From positions 124,001-188,000 of the forward strand of contig NZ_JASCXX010000002.1 of NCBI RefSeq assembly GCF_030012215.1: 64,000 nucleotides of DNA, read 5' to 3'. Both the position numbers and the translations under genes were made by a program. Under the pieces are notes generated by a model. That model was not told the origin of the DNA and ran no database searches. It saw only the letters and a list, made by a program, of their open reading frames with translations. Source of the stretch: Anaerobaca lacustris (GTDB lineage Bacteria; Planctomycetota; Phycisphaerae; Sedimentisphaerales; Anaerobacaceae). Below are positions 51,746 to 61,673 of the stretch, piece by piece. Each line of letters starts with the position of its first letter. The stretch's first letter is position 1.

Positions 51746-53173
51746 ATGAGCATCCGCATAACAGCCCTCTACCTTGTAGTGGCCGGCCTTTCCATCTATG
51801 CGTGGAAAGACTGGTTCAAGAGCCTCTGTGGTCTGATCCTGCTGATGGGGGTTATCGAGCATGAAGACATGCCGAAGAGCATGCTGGGCATCCAGGGTCT
51901 GAACCTGTGGAATGTGCTGTTCCTGATGATCCTTTTGGCCTGGGTGGCCGCCCGACGTCGTGACAACCTCACCTGGGGCATGCCTCGCCATGTGAACATG
52001 CTGCTTCTGTTGTATTTGGGAGTGATTGTCCTTGGCTTTCTGCGCGCTGTCGCCGATCGGAGTTATCTGGACCACTATCCTCTCGCAAGCCTCATAAGCG
52101 AAGAGTTGATTAACACAGTCAAATGGGTTCTCCCCGGCATCTTGCTCTTCGACGGATGCCGCAGCCGTAAGCAGGTTGTCCTGGCCGTGGTCTGTATTTT
52201 GGTCGTGTACCTGCTGTTGTCTGCGCAGGTGATCAAGCGCATGCCGCTTGAATCGGCCCTGGGCGGTGAGAACGAGAGGATTCAACGCATCCGACTGAAG
52301 ATCTGTCTGAGCATTGGCTACAGTGCCCCCAATCTGTCCACGATACTGGCCGGCGCATCGTGGGCGATGTTGGCGGCCCTTCCACTGGTTCACAAGAAGA
52401 AGTACTGGCTCCTGCTTCTGGCGGCCGCTGGAATGGTGGCTTTTGGCCAGGCGCTGACGGGAGGCCGCGCAGGTTACCTGGCCTGGGGGGCCACGGGACT
52501 GATGCTGTGTTTGTTGAAATGGCGAAGGTACCTGCTCCTGGCGCCGGTTATGCTGATCGTGATGCCGATGGTCGTTCCCGGCACGGCCGAGCGTATGCTT
52601 CAGGGGTTTGGACAAACCGACGCGAGCGGACAGGAGACGGTCGACGACCTTTCGGTGACGTCGGGGCGGACAGCGATCTGGCCTTACGTGATCGACAAGA
52701 TCGGCGAATCACCGGTCATCGGACATGGTCGCTTGGCGATGGTTCGCACCGGCCTATACGACCAGATGACGCTGATGGGCCATGAAGGGTTTAGCCATCC
52801 GCACAACATGTACCTGCAGACTTTGCTTGACAACGGCATTCTCGGTTCGATCCCCATCTTCCTGTTCTGGGGGACGATGCTGGTGTATTCCACCCGATTG
52901 TTCCGCAGTCCCAATCGCCTGTATGCCGCGGTCGGCGGCCTGTCGCTCTCTTTGATGCTCGCCCAGTTGTTCGCCGGCATCGGCTCGCAGTATTTCTATC
53001 CGACGGCCAGCACCTTGACCGTATGGGCGGCCATGCTGCTTGCTCTGCGCGTGCACGTGGAGGAGAAGCGCGCCCAGGAGGCGCTGCAAACCGATTCGCT
53101 CTGGGACGTGCCAGTGCCGATCCCGGAACGAGAGATTGCCTATGCCCATGCCGAGGAAACCGCGTGGCAGTGA
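51746..53173 (+). CDS. Wzy-like O-antigen polymerase/ligase
   Basis: 475 residues with ten or more membrane spans. The Wzy_C/O-antigen ligase region is seen as SGRTAIWPYVIDKIGESPVIGHG followed by the extracytoplasmic HPHNMYLQTLLDNGILGSIP motif, which carries the conserved His/Asn. It would polymerise lipid-linked repeat units or ligate chains in the periplasm. ATG 51746 opens MSIRITALYL. Its stop overlaps the sulfotransferase gene by 10 nt. Confidence 0.88.
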   Translation: MSIRITALYLVVAGLSIYAWKDWFKSLCGLILLMGVIEHEDMPKSMLGIQGLNLWNVLFLMILLAWVAARRRDNLTWGMPRHVNMLLLLYLGVIVLGFLRAVADRSYLDHYPLASLISEELINTVKWVLPGILLFDGCRSRKQVVLAVVCILVVYLLLSAQVIKRMPLESALGGENERIQRIRLKICLSIGYSAPNLSTILAGASWAMLAALPLVHKKKYWLLLLAAAGMVAFGQALTGGRAGYLAWGATGLMLCLLKWRRYLLLAPVMLIVMPMVVPGTAERMLQGFGQTDASGQETVDDLSVTSGRTAIWPYVIDKIGESPVIGHGRLAMVRTGLYDQMTLMGHEGFSHPHNMYLQTLLDNGILGSIPIFLFWGTMLVYSTRLFRSPNRLYAAVGGLSLSLMLAQLFAGIGSQYFYPTASTLTVWAAMLLALRVHVEEKRAQEALQTDSLWDVPVPIPEREIAYAHAEETAWQ

Positions 53174-54147
53174 CGCGACTGGCCTACATCCTGGCGGCCA
53201 GCCATTCCGGCTCGACGCTGCTGAGCATGCTGCTCGGCTCGCATCCTCAGATCGCCACGATCGGTGAGATGAACCTCTCGCCCCAGGCGATGGGAGACCT
53301 CGACCGCTACCGTTGCTCGTGTGGGCAGTTCATTCGCCGATGCGCATTCTGGCAAAAAGTGCCCGAGGCCATGCACCGTCGCGGCGTGGCGTTCGACCTT
53401 GCCTGTGCCGGAACGGACTACCGGAGCGTTCGGTCTCGCTATGCCCAGCGTTTGATCAAGCCGATGCATCGAAGCACTGCCCTCGAGCGCATCCGCGACG
53501 TGGGCCTGTCGCTCTCTCCAGCGTGGCGCGCCGCATTGCCAGAGGTTCACAGACGAAATGCAACTCTGGCATCGACCGTTGCCGAGCTTGCCGGAGCACA
53601 GCTTGTTGTCGATTCCTCCAAGGTCGGTCTGCGGCTGAAGTACCTGCTGCGAAATCCCGAACTGGACGTGAAGGTGATCCGCCTGGTTCGCGACGGCCGG
53701 GCGGTGGCGCTGACCTACATGGACCCGGCCGGTTTTGCCGATGCCAGCGACCCGAGCAAGCGGGCCGGCGGCACGGGTGGCGACCGAGGAGACGAGCGGC
53801 TCTCCATGCGCCAGGCCGCTTATGAATGGCGCCGCTGCATGGAGGAGGCCGAGCACGTTTTGCAAGGCCTCGATCGTTCACGATGGATCGAGGTTCGCTA
53901 TGAAGACTATTGCAGCGACCCGGATGCCACGCTGGACCGGTTGCATCGGTTCCTCGACGTCGAACCCGGCGGGCAGCCCAGGGAATTTCGGTCGGTCGAG
54001 CAGCACATTGTCGGCAACGGCATGCGCCTCGACACCACCTCTGAGATTCGCCTCGACGAGCGCTGGCGAGAAATCCTGACTGAGCCCGATCTCCAAGCAT
54101 TCGACGCCGGCGCCGGCAGGCTGAATCGCCGATACGGATACGAATAG
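53164..54147 (+). CDS. Sulfotransferase family protein
   Basis: 327 residues. The 5'-phosphosulfate loop is YILAASHSGSTLLSMLLG near the N-terminus (SGSTLL in place of the usual GTT/SGTS), and the 3'-phosphate site is VIRLVRDGRAVALTYMD. The C-terminal WIEVRYEDYCSDPDATLDRL block is typical. It would transfer sulfate from PAPS, here probably onto the polysaccharide. GTG 53164 has GAGGAAA seven bases upstream; GTG 53170 is a second option. Both overlap the Wzy-like gene. Confidence 0.88.
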   Translation: MAVTRLAYILAASHSGSTLLSMLLGSHPQIATIGEMNLSPQAMGDLDRYRCSCGQFIRRCAFWQKVPEAMHRRGVAFDLACAGTDYRSVRSRYAQRLIKPMHRSTALERIRDVGLSLSPAWRAALPEVHRRNATLASTVAELAGAQLVVDSSKVGLRLKYLLRNPELDVKVIRLVRDGRAVALTYMDPAGFADASDPSKRAGGTGGDRGDERLSMRQAAYEWRRCMEEAEHVLQGLDRSRWIEVRYEDYCSDPDATLDRLHRFLDVEPGGQPREFRSVEQHIVGNGMRLDTTSEIRLDERWREILTEPDLQAFDAGAGRLNRRYGYE

Positions 54148-54165
54148 ACCCCGAGACACCACTGC

Positions 54166-55755
54166 ATGACAAGTCCTTCCGCAACAGAAGCCCCTGCGCC
54201 GCCGATCTCGAACGCCGCTGAGCCGCCCGACCTGACCGGCCGCAGCCGCATGGCATGGAATGTCATCATTAGCTGGGCCGGGCAGATGGTCTTCATCGTC
54301 GCCGGGTTCATCATGCCCCGCATGATCGACCGCAGGCTGGGCCAGGAGACACTGGGCATCTGGGACTTCTCCTGGTCCATGGTGGCGTATTTCGGCCTGA
54401 TTCAGATGGGGGTCGGTTCGTCCGTCAGCCGCTACGTCGCCAAGTACCGGGCCCGCGGCGAAGTCAGTTTGGTCAGCAGCATTGTCAGCTCGGTGATGTT
54501 CCTCCAAAGTGCAATGGCCCTGGTCATTTTGGTATTGACCGGGTTGCTTGCCTATCTGTTGCCTTCATTCTGGGGCGAGCGCCTCGGCGACGGGATCGGC
54601 GATGCCCAGGTCGTCGTGATGACCCTTGGGGCCAGCCTCGCGATCCAGATCGCTCTGGCAGCATTCACGGGGGTCATCACGGGCTGTCATCGCTGGGACA
54701 TTCACAACTACATCAAGGCGGGCTGGCATGTGGTCACGGTTGTGGCAATGATCGTCGTGCTGCAACTGGGTCTTGGCATCCGTTCGCTTGCTGTGGCCAG
54801 CCTGATCGGCCTGGCATTGGCGGACCTGAATCGGATCATCTGCGCGTTCGTGCTCTGTCCTGGCATGCGTGTCGGCTTCCGCCTGGTGCGAGCATCGATG
54901 ATTCGCAGCGCGTTCGGTTTCGGCGTCAAGACCCTTGCCCCTCGCGCCGCAGATCTGTTGCTCAATCAGACGTCGAGCATTCTGATCGCAGGTTTTCTGG
55001 GACCGGCGGCCCTCGCGCTGTACTCGCGACCCAGGTCTCTCGCACAGCACACACACATGCTGGTCAGCAAGCTGGCGTTTGTGGTGACGCCGACTGCCAG
55101 TGCGATGCACTCGGCGAGTCGACGCGCGGAGTTGCGCGAATTGCTCATCAGCTCAACGCGGTATGCCGCCTGCATCAGTCTGCCGCTGACGATCGGCCTG
55201 GCGATCATGGGTGGACCGCTGATGTTGCTCTGGATGGGGCGGGACTATGCCAATGGAACGCTGGTCGCATTGGTGGCGCTAGGCAACTTCGCGATGTTCA
55301 CCTTCATGCCGGCAATGAGTCTCCTGACGGGCATGAACGCCCACGGTCGTCCGGGCATGGTGCATCTGGCAGCCGCCGTCTGTTCGGTGGGACTGGTGTT
55401 CATGGCTTTGGGACCATTGAAACTCGGTCTCGAAGGCGTTGCTCTGGCGGTGGGCCTGCCGCTGACCGTCGCTTATGGCGGGTATGTAGTCGTCCATACG
55501 TGCAAGCACGTGGACATGCCTTGGATCGCATTCCTACGGCGTGCTTTGGGCACGCCCATATTGTGCTCGGCTCCGCTGGCCGCCTGTCTCATTGTGTTTC
55601 GCGTTCTCATGGCCGCCCAGCCTCTTCGCGCCCTATGGCTGGGAAGCCTCACCGGCGGAGTACTTCTGACGATGGCGTATTGGCGATATGTTCTGCCCGA
55701 CCGCGTCAAAGTTCGCATGTTGCGGCTCCTTGGCATGGGTGGACTGGCGGCATGA
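54166..55755 (+). CDS. Lipopolysaccharide/EPS flippase (Wzx-like)
   Basis: 529 residues, 12-14 hydrophobic segments. It opens with MAWNVIISWAGQMVFIVAGF, followed by QETLGIWDFSWSMVAYFGLI and GVGSSVSRYVAKYRARGE, which is the layout of the polysaccharide-biosynthesis/MATE flippases. FGVKTLAPRAADLLLNQTSS and LLWMGRDYANG also match. It would move lipid-linked repeats across the inner membrane. ATG 54166. Its stop overlaps the next gene as ATGA. Confidence 0.92.
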   Translation: MTSPSATEAPAPPISNAAEPPDLTGRSRMAWNVIISWAGQMVFIVAGFIMPRMIDRRLGQETLGIWDFSWSMVAYFGLIQMGVGSSVSRYVAKYRARGEVSLVSSIVSSVMFLQSAMALVILVLTGLLAYLLPSFWGERLGDGIGDAQVVVMTLGASLAIQIALAAFTGVITGCHRWDIHNYIKAGWHVVTVVAMIVVLQLGLGIRSLAVASLIGLALADLNRIICAFVLCPGMRVGFRLVRASMIRSAFGFGVKTLAPRAADLLLNQTSSILIAGFLGPAALALYSRPRSLAQHTHMLVSKLAFVVTPTASAMHSASRRAELRELLISSTRYAACISLPLTIGLAIMGGPLMLLWMGRDYANGTLVALVALGNFAMFTFMPAMSLLTGMNAHGRPGMVHLAAAVCSVGLVFMALGPLKLGLEGVALAVGLPLTVAYGGYVVVHTCKHVDMPWIAFLRRALGTPILCSAPLAACLIVFRVLMAAQPLRALWLGSLTGGVLLTMAYWRYVLPDRVKVRMLRLLGMGGLAA

Positions 55756-56927
55756 CCAGGCACATTACAGCCGTACATTTCTGGGCGGGGTGTCCGAAGT
55801 CGGCGAACTCGAAGTGGCAGCGGTTTCTGGCGGTCGTTCGGCGCTGTCATCAGGAAGACTGGCGGAACGTCCTCGTACTGTCGCGAATGCCCGACGATGT
55901 GGCGCTGGTCGAGCCATTCACCGATGCCGGCTGTGAGATCGTTCTCCAGCAGCGCTCGCCCGGGAACTTCGACGCGGGGAGCATCTGGCGAACGTTCCGA
56001 CTGCTGCGGCGTCTGAAATGCGATATCTTTCACTGCCACAACGACCATACCAGCCCACTGATCGGGGCGGCTCTGGCGCGAGTGCCGGTTCGCATCTGGT
56101 CGAAGCTCGCCATGTCGTCGCATTACGAGCAGGCCATCGCACCCACGGGCATTCATCGCATTCAGGCGAGCGTGCGTCTTTCCGGTGTGCTCGCACACAG
56201 GATTCATACGGTGTCGGACGCTGTGGGACAGGAGTTGATCGCCCTGGGTATTGCAAAGGACAAGGTGCAGACCATACGATGCCCAATCGATCTCGCTCGC
56301 TACGATGGTGCTGACGGCCTGAGTTTTCGGCGTGAGTTGGGCAGCGGGCAGCAAGACCTGTGGGTAACGGCAATTGGTCATGCTGTCTCGGTGAAGGGCT
56401 GGGACGTTCTGGTCAGGGCATTTGGACAGATGGCGGGCGAGTTTCCACAGGCGCAACTGGCGCTGGTGGGTAGCAGCGACGACAACGGTGAGCGCGATTT
56501 TGGTCAGGCGATTCGCGCCCTGGTGCAGGAGGCTGGTTTGGCGGCGAGAGTGCGATTTCTCGGCCATCGCTGTGACATCCCGGCTTGTCTGGCGGGGTCG
56601 GATGTCTTCGTCCTGCCGTCTCGCTCGGAGGGCCAGCCGTTGGCGCTGATGGAGGCGATGGCCGCCGGCCGGCCGTGCATCGCCGCTGCCGTCGGCGGCG
56701 TTCCTGAGACCATCACCCATGGCGAAACCGGCCTGCTTTTCGACCGTGAGAACGTCGAACAGCTCACGGACTGTCTCCGAAGTGTTCTGGCAGATACTTT
56801 CCTGCGTCGGCGGCTGGGTGCAGCCGCTCGGAAATCGTCATCGGCCTTCGACCTCGAAACCTATGTCGAGGCTGTCTTTGCGTTGTATTGCAGCCTGCTT
56901 GAGAAGAACGGGAGGTTCGCAGAGTGA
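55752..56927 (+). CDS. Glycosyltransferase family 4
   Basis: 391 residues, GT-B fold. N-terminal VHFWAGCPKSANSKWQRFLA with CDIFHCHNDHTSPLIGAAL, then C-terminal GHAVSVKGWDVLVRAF, FLGHRCDIPACLAGSDVFVL and the E-x7-E motif SRSEGQPLALMEAMAAGRP. The donor is a nucleotide sugar, not identifiable. ATG 55752 overlaps the flippase stop; its own stop overlaps the methyltransferase as GTGA. Confidence 0.93.
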   Translation: MTRHITAVHFWAGCPKSANSKWQRFLAVVRRCHQEDWRNVLVLSRMPDDVALVEPFTDAGCEIVLQQRSPGNFDAGSIWRTFRLLRRLKCDIFHCHNDHTSPLIGAALARVPVRIWSKLAMSSHYEQAIAPTGIHRIQASVRLSGVLAHRIHTVSDAVGQELIALGIAKDKVQTIRCPIDLARYDGADGLSFRRELGSGQQDLWVTAIGHAVSVKGWDVLVRAFGQMAGEFPQAQLALVGSSDDNGERDFGQAIRALVQEAGLAARVRFLGHRCDIPACLAGSDVFVLPSRSEGQPLALMEAMAAGRPCIAAAVGGVPETITHGETGLLFDRENVEQLTDCLRSVLADTFLRRRLGAAARKSSSAFDLETYVEAVFALYCSLLEKNGRFAE

Positions 56928-57691
56928 AATTCGCCGAATACGACTATCGGGATGTTCAAGGAGCGGATGGCTGCTCGGCGATGGACGGCGTTTGGGACGC
57001 CCACTGGCGGGGTCGTCAGGGATTGAAGGGCGATCTCAGCGACGAGCCGCTGTGGCCGACCATCCGCGAACATCTCCGTACGCCGGGACGTCTGTTGGAG
57101 GCGGGATGCGGCACGGGGCAGTGGGTGCAGTTCCTGGGGGGTCTCGGACACGATGCGGTCGGGATCGATTACGCACCAAGCGGCCTGGAGGTTGGCCGCG
57201 CCCACAATCCGAGTCTGAACCTGATTCAGGCCGACTTCCGCAGCCTTCCGTTTGATGATGGGAGCTTCGACTATGTCGTTTCGTTTGGGGCCGTCGAGCA
57301 TGACATCGAAGGTCCGGAAGACGCCTTACGGGAGTTCCATCGTGTCCTCAAGCCGGATGGCAAGCTGATGTGCTCGGTGCCGTGCCTGAATCTCTATCGA
57401 ACGATCGGCTATCCCTTGCTGGCAATCCGCAAGTGGTTGAAATGCCGGACGATGCTGCGTCGCTTGCGCGGCAAGACAGCACCGTTCGTCTTCTATGAAT
57501 ACATCTGGTCCCCGAAAGGGTATCAGACCATTCTGTCTCAATGCGGTTTCAACGTCCTGGCAATGCACGGCTATGGCAACGTCCTCAAGTCCAGGCCCAC
57601 GCAGTTGCTCGACGCGATCGCCGCAAGAGTCTGGCCCTTGTCGTCGGCACACATGATGATGGCCATCTGTGAGAAGGGGCAGATCGCATGA
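56924..57691 (+). CDS. Class I SAM-dependent methyltransferase
   Basis: 255 residues. Motif I LLEAGCGTGQWVQFLGG (SAM-binding GxGxG-type), VGIDYAPSGLEV (acidic end of strand 2), FDDGSFDYVVSFGAVEH (motif II/III) and LREFHRVLKPDGKLMCSVPC (motif post-II) identify the fold. It probably methylates a sugar of the polysaccharide or its lipid carrier. GTG 56924 overlaps the preceding stop. Confidence 0.93.
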   Translation: MKFAEYDYRDVQGADGCSAMDGVWDAHWRGRQGLKGDLSDEPLWPTIREHLRTPGRLLEAGCGTGQWVQFLGGLGHDAVGIDYAPSGLEVGRAHNPSLNLIQADFRSLPFDDGSFDYVVSFGAVEHDIEGPEDALREFHRVLKPDGKLMCSVPCLNLYRTIGYPLLAIRKWLKCRTMLRRLRGKTAPFVFYEYIWSPKGYQTILSQCGFNVLAMHGYGNVLKSRPTQLLDAIAARVWPLSSAHMMMAICEKGQIA

Positions 57692-57776
57692 CAAACGCCG
57701 AATCGTCCGGCGTCCGTGTTCAGGCCGACCGGGCATATGGTCGCTGTTGTCGGATGAGAATACTCCTACGGAGAGA

Positions 57777-59294
57777 ATGGCCGTCGTGCCTAACAGAATG
57801 AGTTGCGGGCTGCGCCTGTCAAGACCTGTCCCTGCGTTATGTCTGGCCATGGGCGGTGTGGGGTTGTTCGTTCTTGGCGTGCTCAGGTCAAGAATCCTGG
57901 GACACAAGTCCACCGCGTCGTGGATGCAAGTCGATTGCGACGCCCTCGTCGGTACTTCAGGACAAATGCATGAGATTCTGACGTTCCTGCTTGGCATGAG
58001 TGTCTTCGCGGTTGTGTGGATGTTTCTTCTGGGCGTTGTCCTGCTGGATAGACGGAGCCCAGATCTTCGCAGTGGAATCCTGCATGTCACGGGTATTCTC
58101 GCCCCCTTCGCTTGGCTGACTGTCCCTGGAGTTCTCCTGTTGTTGAGCGGGGCGCATGGTTTACGGGGAGGTCTCGTGATCGCCGGGGCGATCGTCGTCT
58201 GGGTGGTTTCTCGTACGGTTCGACGCTTGGGTGATGTAGAGACTGCTGTGGCCTCTCGGGGACCGAGTATCAGAGATGTTCGCCGCACGTTGTCTGGTTT
58301 CTTACTTCTGACGCCACTTGTTGGTGGCATGGCCTTTCTGGCGCACTCGGCTCGCCATACGGATGCCATCGATAATGGGATTCTACCGAAGGCGGCGTAT
58401 GTATTGAGTTTTGACACCGAGGAGGATTGGTGCCCTCAGGAAGATGCTGCTCGCCGCGGCGACGCCAATCCCGGAAGCGACTATATGGATTCCTATAAGT
58501 ACATTGCTTCGGGTATGCTGGAGAAACTTGCATCCGGTCTGACGGATCGAAGTATTCCAGCGACCTTCTACTGCACTCCGAACCTCGCTGCAGATCATCC
58601 GGATGTCCTCAAGAGGATCGAGGACTTGGGACACGAGGTCGGCGTGCATCTCCATATGCACAACTATCCGTCCTTCTGTGTCAACGGGGATGACGAATTG
58701 TCAAGCTATCCTCCGGATACCCAACTGGCGGCCATCATGCAGGCCCGCAGAGACATCGAGGCGGTCCTTGGCCATTCGGTCTACACCTTCCGAAGTGGTC
58801 AATGGTCCTGCGATTGCGGGGTGGAACGAGCATGCGTTCAAGCCGGGTTCCAGAGCATCAGCAATCATGAGTCAACCTATCTGCTGCCCTCAGGGATGTG
58901 GCAAGTGGCGTCGGCAAAGAACGGTGATGTCCTTGTGGAGCCGCGATTGCTGTGGGTGGCATTGAGAAGGGCCCGTGTTCCTCGGGTGATCCCGCTGTTC
59001 TCGCATCCGATGGTTCTGTTTGACCATGCGTTGGATTGCCCGCGAGAAGACAGGCTCGACACGTTCTTTCGAGAATTGGATCGGCTGCGGCGTTTGAATC
59101 CGAATCTGCCTTTCATGACTACATCGGCAGCGGTGTCGCTACTGCGATACGAGCAGCCCAGCGCACGAACGAGAGGCATTGTCACAGCAGCAAGTCTCGG
59201 GCTGATTGCCTTGTGTGTGTCAACCGCCACAGCCGGTCTGCGGGGAGGACGAATCCAGCCAGTGGAAGGTTGTGAGGAGTTGCCACAGAGGTGA
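57777..59294 (+). CDS. Membrane-anchored polysaccharide deacetylase (NodB-type)
   Basis: 505 residues. The N-terminal 200 residues have five or six membrane spans (ALCLAMGGVGLFVLGVLRSR, ILTFLLGMSVFAVVWMFLLG, LAPFAWLTVPGVLLLLSG, GFLLLTPLVGGMAFLAHS). The catalytic part starts at YVLSFDTEEDWCPQEDAA (Asp of the first motif) and has EVGVHLHMHNYPSF (HxxxH zinc motif) and VYTFRSGQWSCDCGV (third motif, RxG). A final span lies near the C-terminus (GIVTAASLGLIALCVSTATA). The start is uncertain: ATG 57777 is just after GGAGAGA; GTG 57786 and ATG 57798 are alternatives. It deacetylates or hydrolyses a surface polymer, the exact substrate unknown. Confidence 0.85.
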   Translation: MAVVPNRMSCGLRLSRPVPALCLAMGGVGLFVLGVLRSRILGHKSTASWMQVDCDALVGTSGQMHEILTFLLGMSVFAVVWMFLLGVVLLDRRSPDLRSGILHVTGILAPFAWLTVPGVLLLLSGAHGLRGGLVIAGAIVVWVVSRTVRRLGDVETAVASRGPSIRDVRRTLSGFLLLTPLVGGMAFLAHSARHTDAIDNGILPKAAYVLSFDTEEDWCPQEDAARRGDANPGSDYMDSYKYIASGMLEKLASGLTDRSIPATFYCTPNLAADHPDVLKRIEDLGHEVGVHLHMHNYPSFCVNGDDELSSYPPDTQLAAIMQARRDIEAVLGHSVYTFRSGQWSCDCGVERACVQAGFQSISNHESTYLLPSGMWQVASAKNGDVLVEPRLLWVALRRARVPRVIPLFSHPMVLFDHALDCPREDRLDTFFRELDRLRRLNPNLPFMTTSAAVSLLRYEQPSARTRGIVTAASLGLIALCVSTATAGLRGGRIQPVEGCEELPQR

Positions 59295-60478
59295 TCCAGG
59301 ACAGAAATAGGCAATCGGTTTCATCGCACAACCCGTTGCAGGTGTGCTTCGTGGCGCACTTCGCGTATGGGGCGCTGGCGGGGGGAGAGCGCGGGCATAT
59401 TGGCGGGGTGGAGCGGCAGACGTCGTTGATGGCGAAGTGGCTGGCGGGCAGGGGCCATCGGGTCAGCCTCATTACGTGGGACGAGGGGCAGACCGACGGC
59501 GAGATTATCGATGGTGTTCAGGTCTTCAAGCTGTGCCGAAAGGATGCGGGTATTCCCGGGCTGCGGTTCTTCCGGCCTCGGTGGAGCAGCTTGAACGCGG
59601 CGATGAAACGGGCCGACGCCGATGTCTATTACCACAACTGCGGCGAGTACGTCACCGGTCAGGTGGCGATGTGGTGCCGCCGGCACGGCCGCAAGTTCGT
59701 CTATTCGGTGGCCAGCGATCCGGACTGCGACGTGCGACTGCCGGAGATGCGGTCGCTCCGCGAACGCGTTCTGTATCGTTACGGCCTCAAGCGTGCCGAC
59801 CGTGTGATCGTCCAGACGCGCAGGCAACAGCAGATGCTGCTTGAAGGGTTCGCACGCGATTCGCTGGTCATCCCCATGCCGTGTCCGGGACCATCGGACG
59901 CGGAATACGCCGCCTGCGACCGCAACCGCAACGGCTCGCAGCGGGTGCTCTGGATTGGCAGGATCTGTGAAGTCAAGCGGCCGGACCGGCTGCTCGACCT
60001 GGCCCAGATGCGCCCCGAAGTTCATTTCGACCTGGTGGGGCCGGCCGGCGAGAGCGAATACGCCCGCAAGGTATGCGAGCGGGCGCGGACTCTGAAAAAC
60101 GTTACCGTCCACGGTCCGGCCTCGCGAGATCGGGTGGCGGATTTTTACCAGCGGGCGAAGGTGATGTGTTGCACGTCCGACTTCGAGGGGTTTCCCAACA
60201 CGTTTCTGGAGGCGTGGAGTTATGGCGTGCCGATCGTCTCGACGGTCGATCCGGACGGCTTGATCGCCGGCAAGAGTCTGGGTGCTGTGGGGACCGACGT
60301 TCCGCAACTGGCGGCCGGCATTCGGGAGCTTCTGGCGTCGTCGCAGCAGTGGCGACGAGCATCGCAGACCGCGCGCGAGTATTTTGCGGCAAACCATGCG
60401 ATAGACAAGGCGATGGCCCGGTTCGAGCGCGTATTCTGCGAAGTCGTCGATTCGAGCGTCAGGAGGACTGGGAGTTGA
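59291..60478 (+). CDS. Glycosyltransferase family 4
   Basis: 395 residues. N-terminal VCFVAHFAYGALAGGERGHI and GGVERQTSLMAKWLAGRGH (acceptor-domain start), DADVYYHNCGEYVTGQVAMW, then RVLWIGRICEVKRPDRLLDL and the donor motif CTSDFEGFPNTFLEAWSYG. GTG 59291 overlaps the deacetylase TGA. Its stop overlaps the next GT gene as TTGA. Confidence 0.93.
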   Translation: MIQDRNRQSVSSHNPLQVCFVAHFAYGALAGGERGHIGGVERQTSLMAKWLAGRGHRVSLITWDEGQTDGEIIDGVQVFKLCRKDAGIPGLRFFRPRWSSLNAAMKRADADVYYHNCGEYVTGQVAMWCRRHGRKFVYSVASDPDCDVRLPEMRSLRERVLYRYGLKRADRVIVQTRRQQQMLLEGFARDSLVIPMPCPGPSDAEYAACDRNRNGSQRVLWIGRICEVKRPDRLLDLAQMRPEVHFDLVGPAGESEYARKVCERARTLKNVTVHGPASRDRVADFYQRAKVMCCTSDFEGFPNTFLEAWSYGVPIVSTVDPDGLIAGKSLGAVGTDVPQLAAGIRELLASSQQWRRASQTAREYFAANHAIDKAMARFERVFCEVVDSSVRRTGS

Positions 60479-61608
60479 GGCTGGCCTTTGTGACATCTTT
60501 TCCGGACGATCCGGCGGCGCCGGCGGGGGGCGTCGAGGCCGTCAGCGTCAATCTTGTCGAAGCTCTGGCCGGAGCCGGCGATCTCGATATCGACGTGGTG
60601 ACCACCCATCGTCGCCATCGCTGCGCCCGTGTGGAGCAGTGGAACGGTGTACGGGTACATCGGTTGCCGTGGGCCGGAGGGAGCATGCTGCGAAATGCTG
60701 TCGGGCCGGGACGGCGGCAGATGCAGAGCTACCTGCGCGACCTTAAGCCGGACGTGATTCACGCGCACGATACATATGGTCTCATGGTCCAGGGGATGTC
60801 TATCCCTCGTGTGTTCACGATTCACGGCTTCATTCATGGCGACACGCTGGTTTCGGGCGAGCGTCTCACTCGACTGCGGTCCTGGATCTGGCAGCGAGTG
60901 GAGACGGCGGGGTGGGCCGATCAGCCGCACATCATCTCGATCAGCCCGTACGTTCGAGAACGCCTGCGCGGGATTGCCACCGGCGTCATTCACGATGTTG
61001 ACAACCCGATCGCCGAGCGGTTCTTCAATGTCTGCCGCGCAGAGCGACAGCTCACTATTTTCAGCGCCGCCTTGGTGGCACCTCGCAAGAACACTCTTGC
61101 TTTGGTGGATGCCGTGGCGAAATTGACTGCCGGCGGGATCGACTGCGAACTCCGCCTGGCCGGTTCTCTCGGCGACGAGACCTACGTCCGGCAGGTGCGG
61201 CAGAGGATTCAGCAGGGCGGGTTGGAACCACGTGTTTCATTGCTCGGAAAGATCGGCACGGAGCAGGTTCTCCGGGAGTTGGCCACAGCAAGCGTATTCG
61301 CGCTGGTTTCTCTGGAAGAGAATTCGCCGATGGGCATCGAGGAGGCTATGGCGGCTGGGGTGCCGGTGGTGACGTCGAATCGCTGTGGGATGCCGTACAT
61401 GGTTCGCGACGGCGAATCGGGCTTCCTGGTCGATCCGCACGATCCACATGACATCGCCCGGCGGCTGAGGCAGTTGCTTGGGGACGATGCCCTGCGGCAT
61501 GCGATGGGTGCCAAGGGCAGAGAGATTGCCCTGGATCGCTTCCATCCGGCGAGAGTTGCTGCGAGAACACGGCATGTCTACGAACAAGCGCTGACAGCCC
61601 TTCACTGA
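60475..61608 (+). CDS. Glycosyltransferase family 4
   Basis: 377 residues. GT-B fold with AFVTSFPDDPAAPAGGVEAV, LKPDVIHAHDTYGLMVQG, SAALVAPRKNTLALVDAV, and the donor E-x7-E motif SLEENSPMGIEEAMAAGVP. The start is TTG 60475, overlapping the TGA of the previous gene; AGGAGG at 60461-60466 lies eight bases before, which decides it. No ATG or GTG in the right place was found. A methylmannose or galactose donor cannot be chosen. Confidence 0.92.
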   Translation: MRLAFVTSFPDDPAAPAGGVEAVSVNLVEALAGAGDLDIDVVTTHRRHRCARVEQWNGVRVHRLPWAGGSMLRNAVGPGRRQMQSYLRDLKPDVIHAHDTYGLMVQGMSIPRVFTIHGFIHGDTLVSGERLTRLRSWIWQRVETAGWADQPHIISISPYVRERLRGIATGVIHDVDNPIAERFFNVCRAERQLTIFSAALVAPRKNTLALVDAVAKLTAGGIDCELRLAGSLGDETYVRQVRQRIQQGGLEPRVSLLGKIGTEQVLRELATASVFALVSLEENSPMGIEEAMAAGVPVVTSNRCGMPYMVRDGESGFLVDPHDPHDIARRLRQLLGDDALRHAMGAKGREIALDRFHPARVAARTRHVYEQALTALH

Positions 61609-61673
61609 ACCGGCGTTAGCAGATGGAGGGCGAGACAATCGCCACACCCAGATCGAGTTGAAAGGAGTATCCC

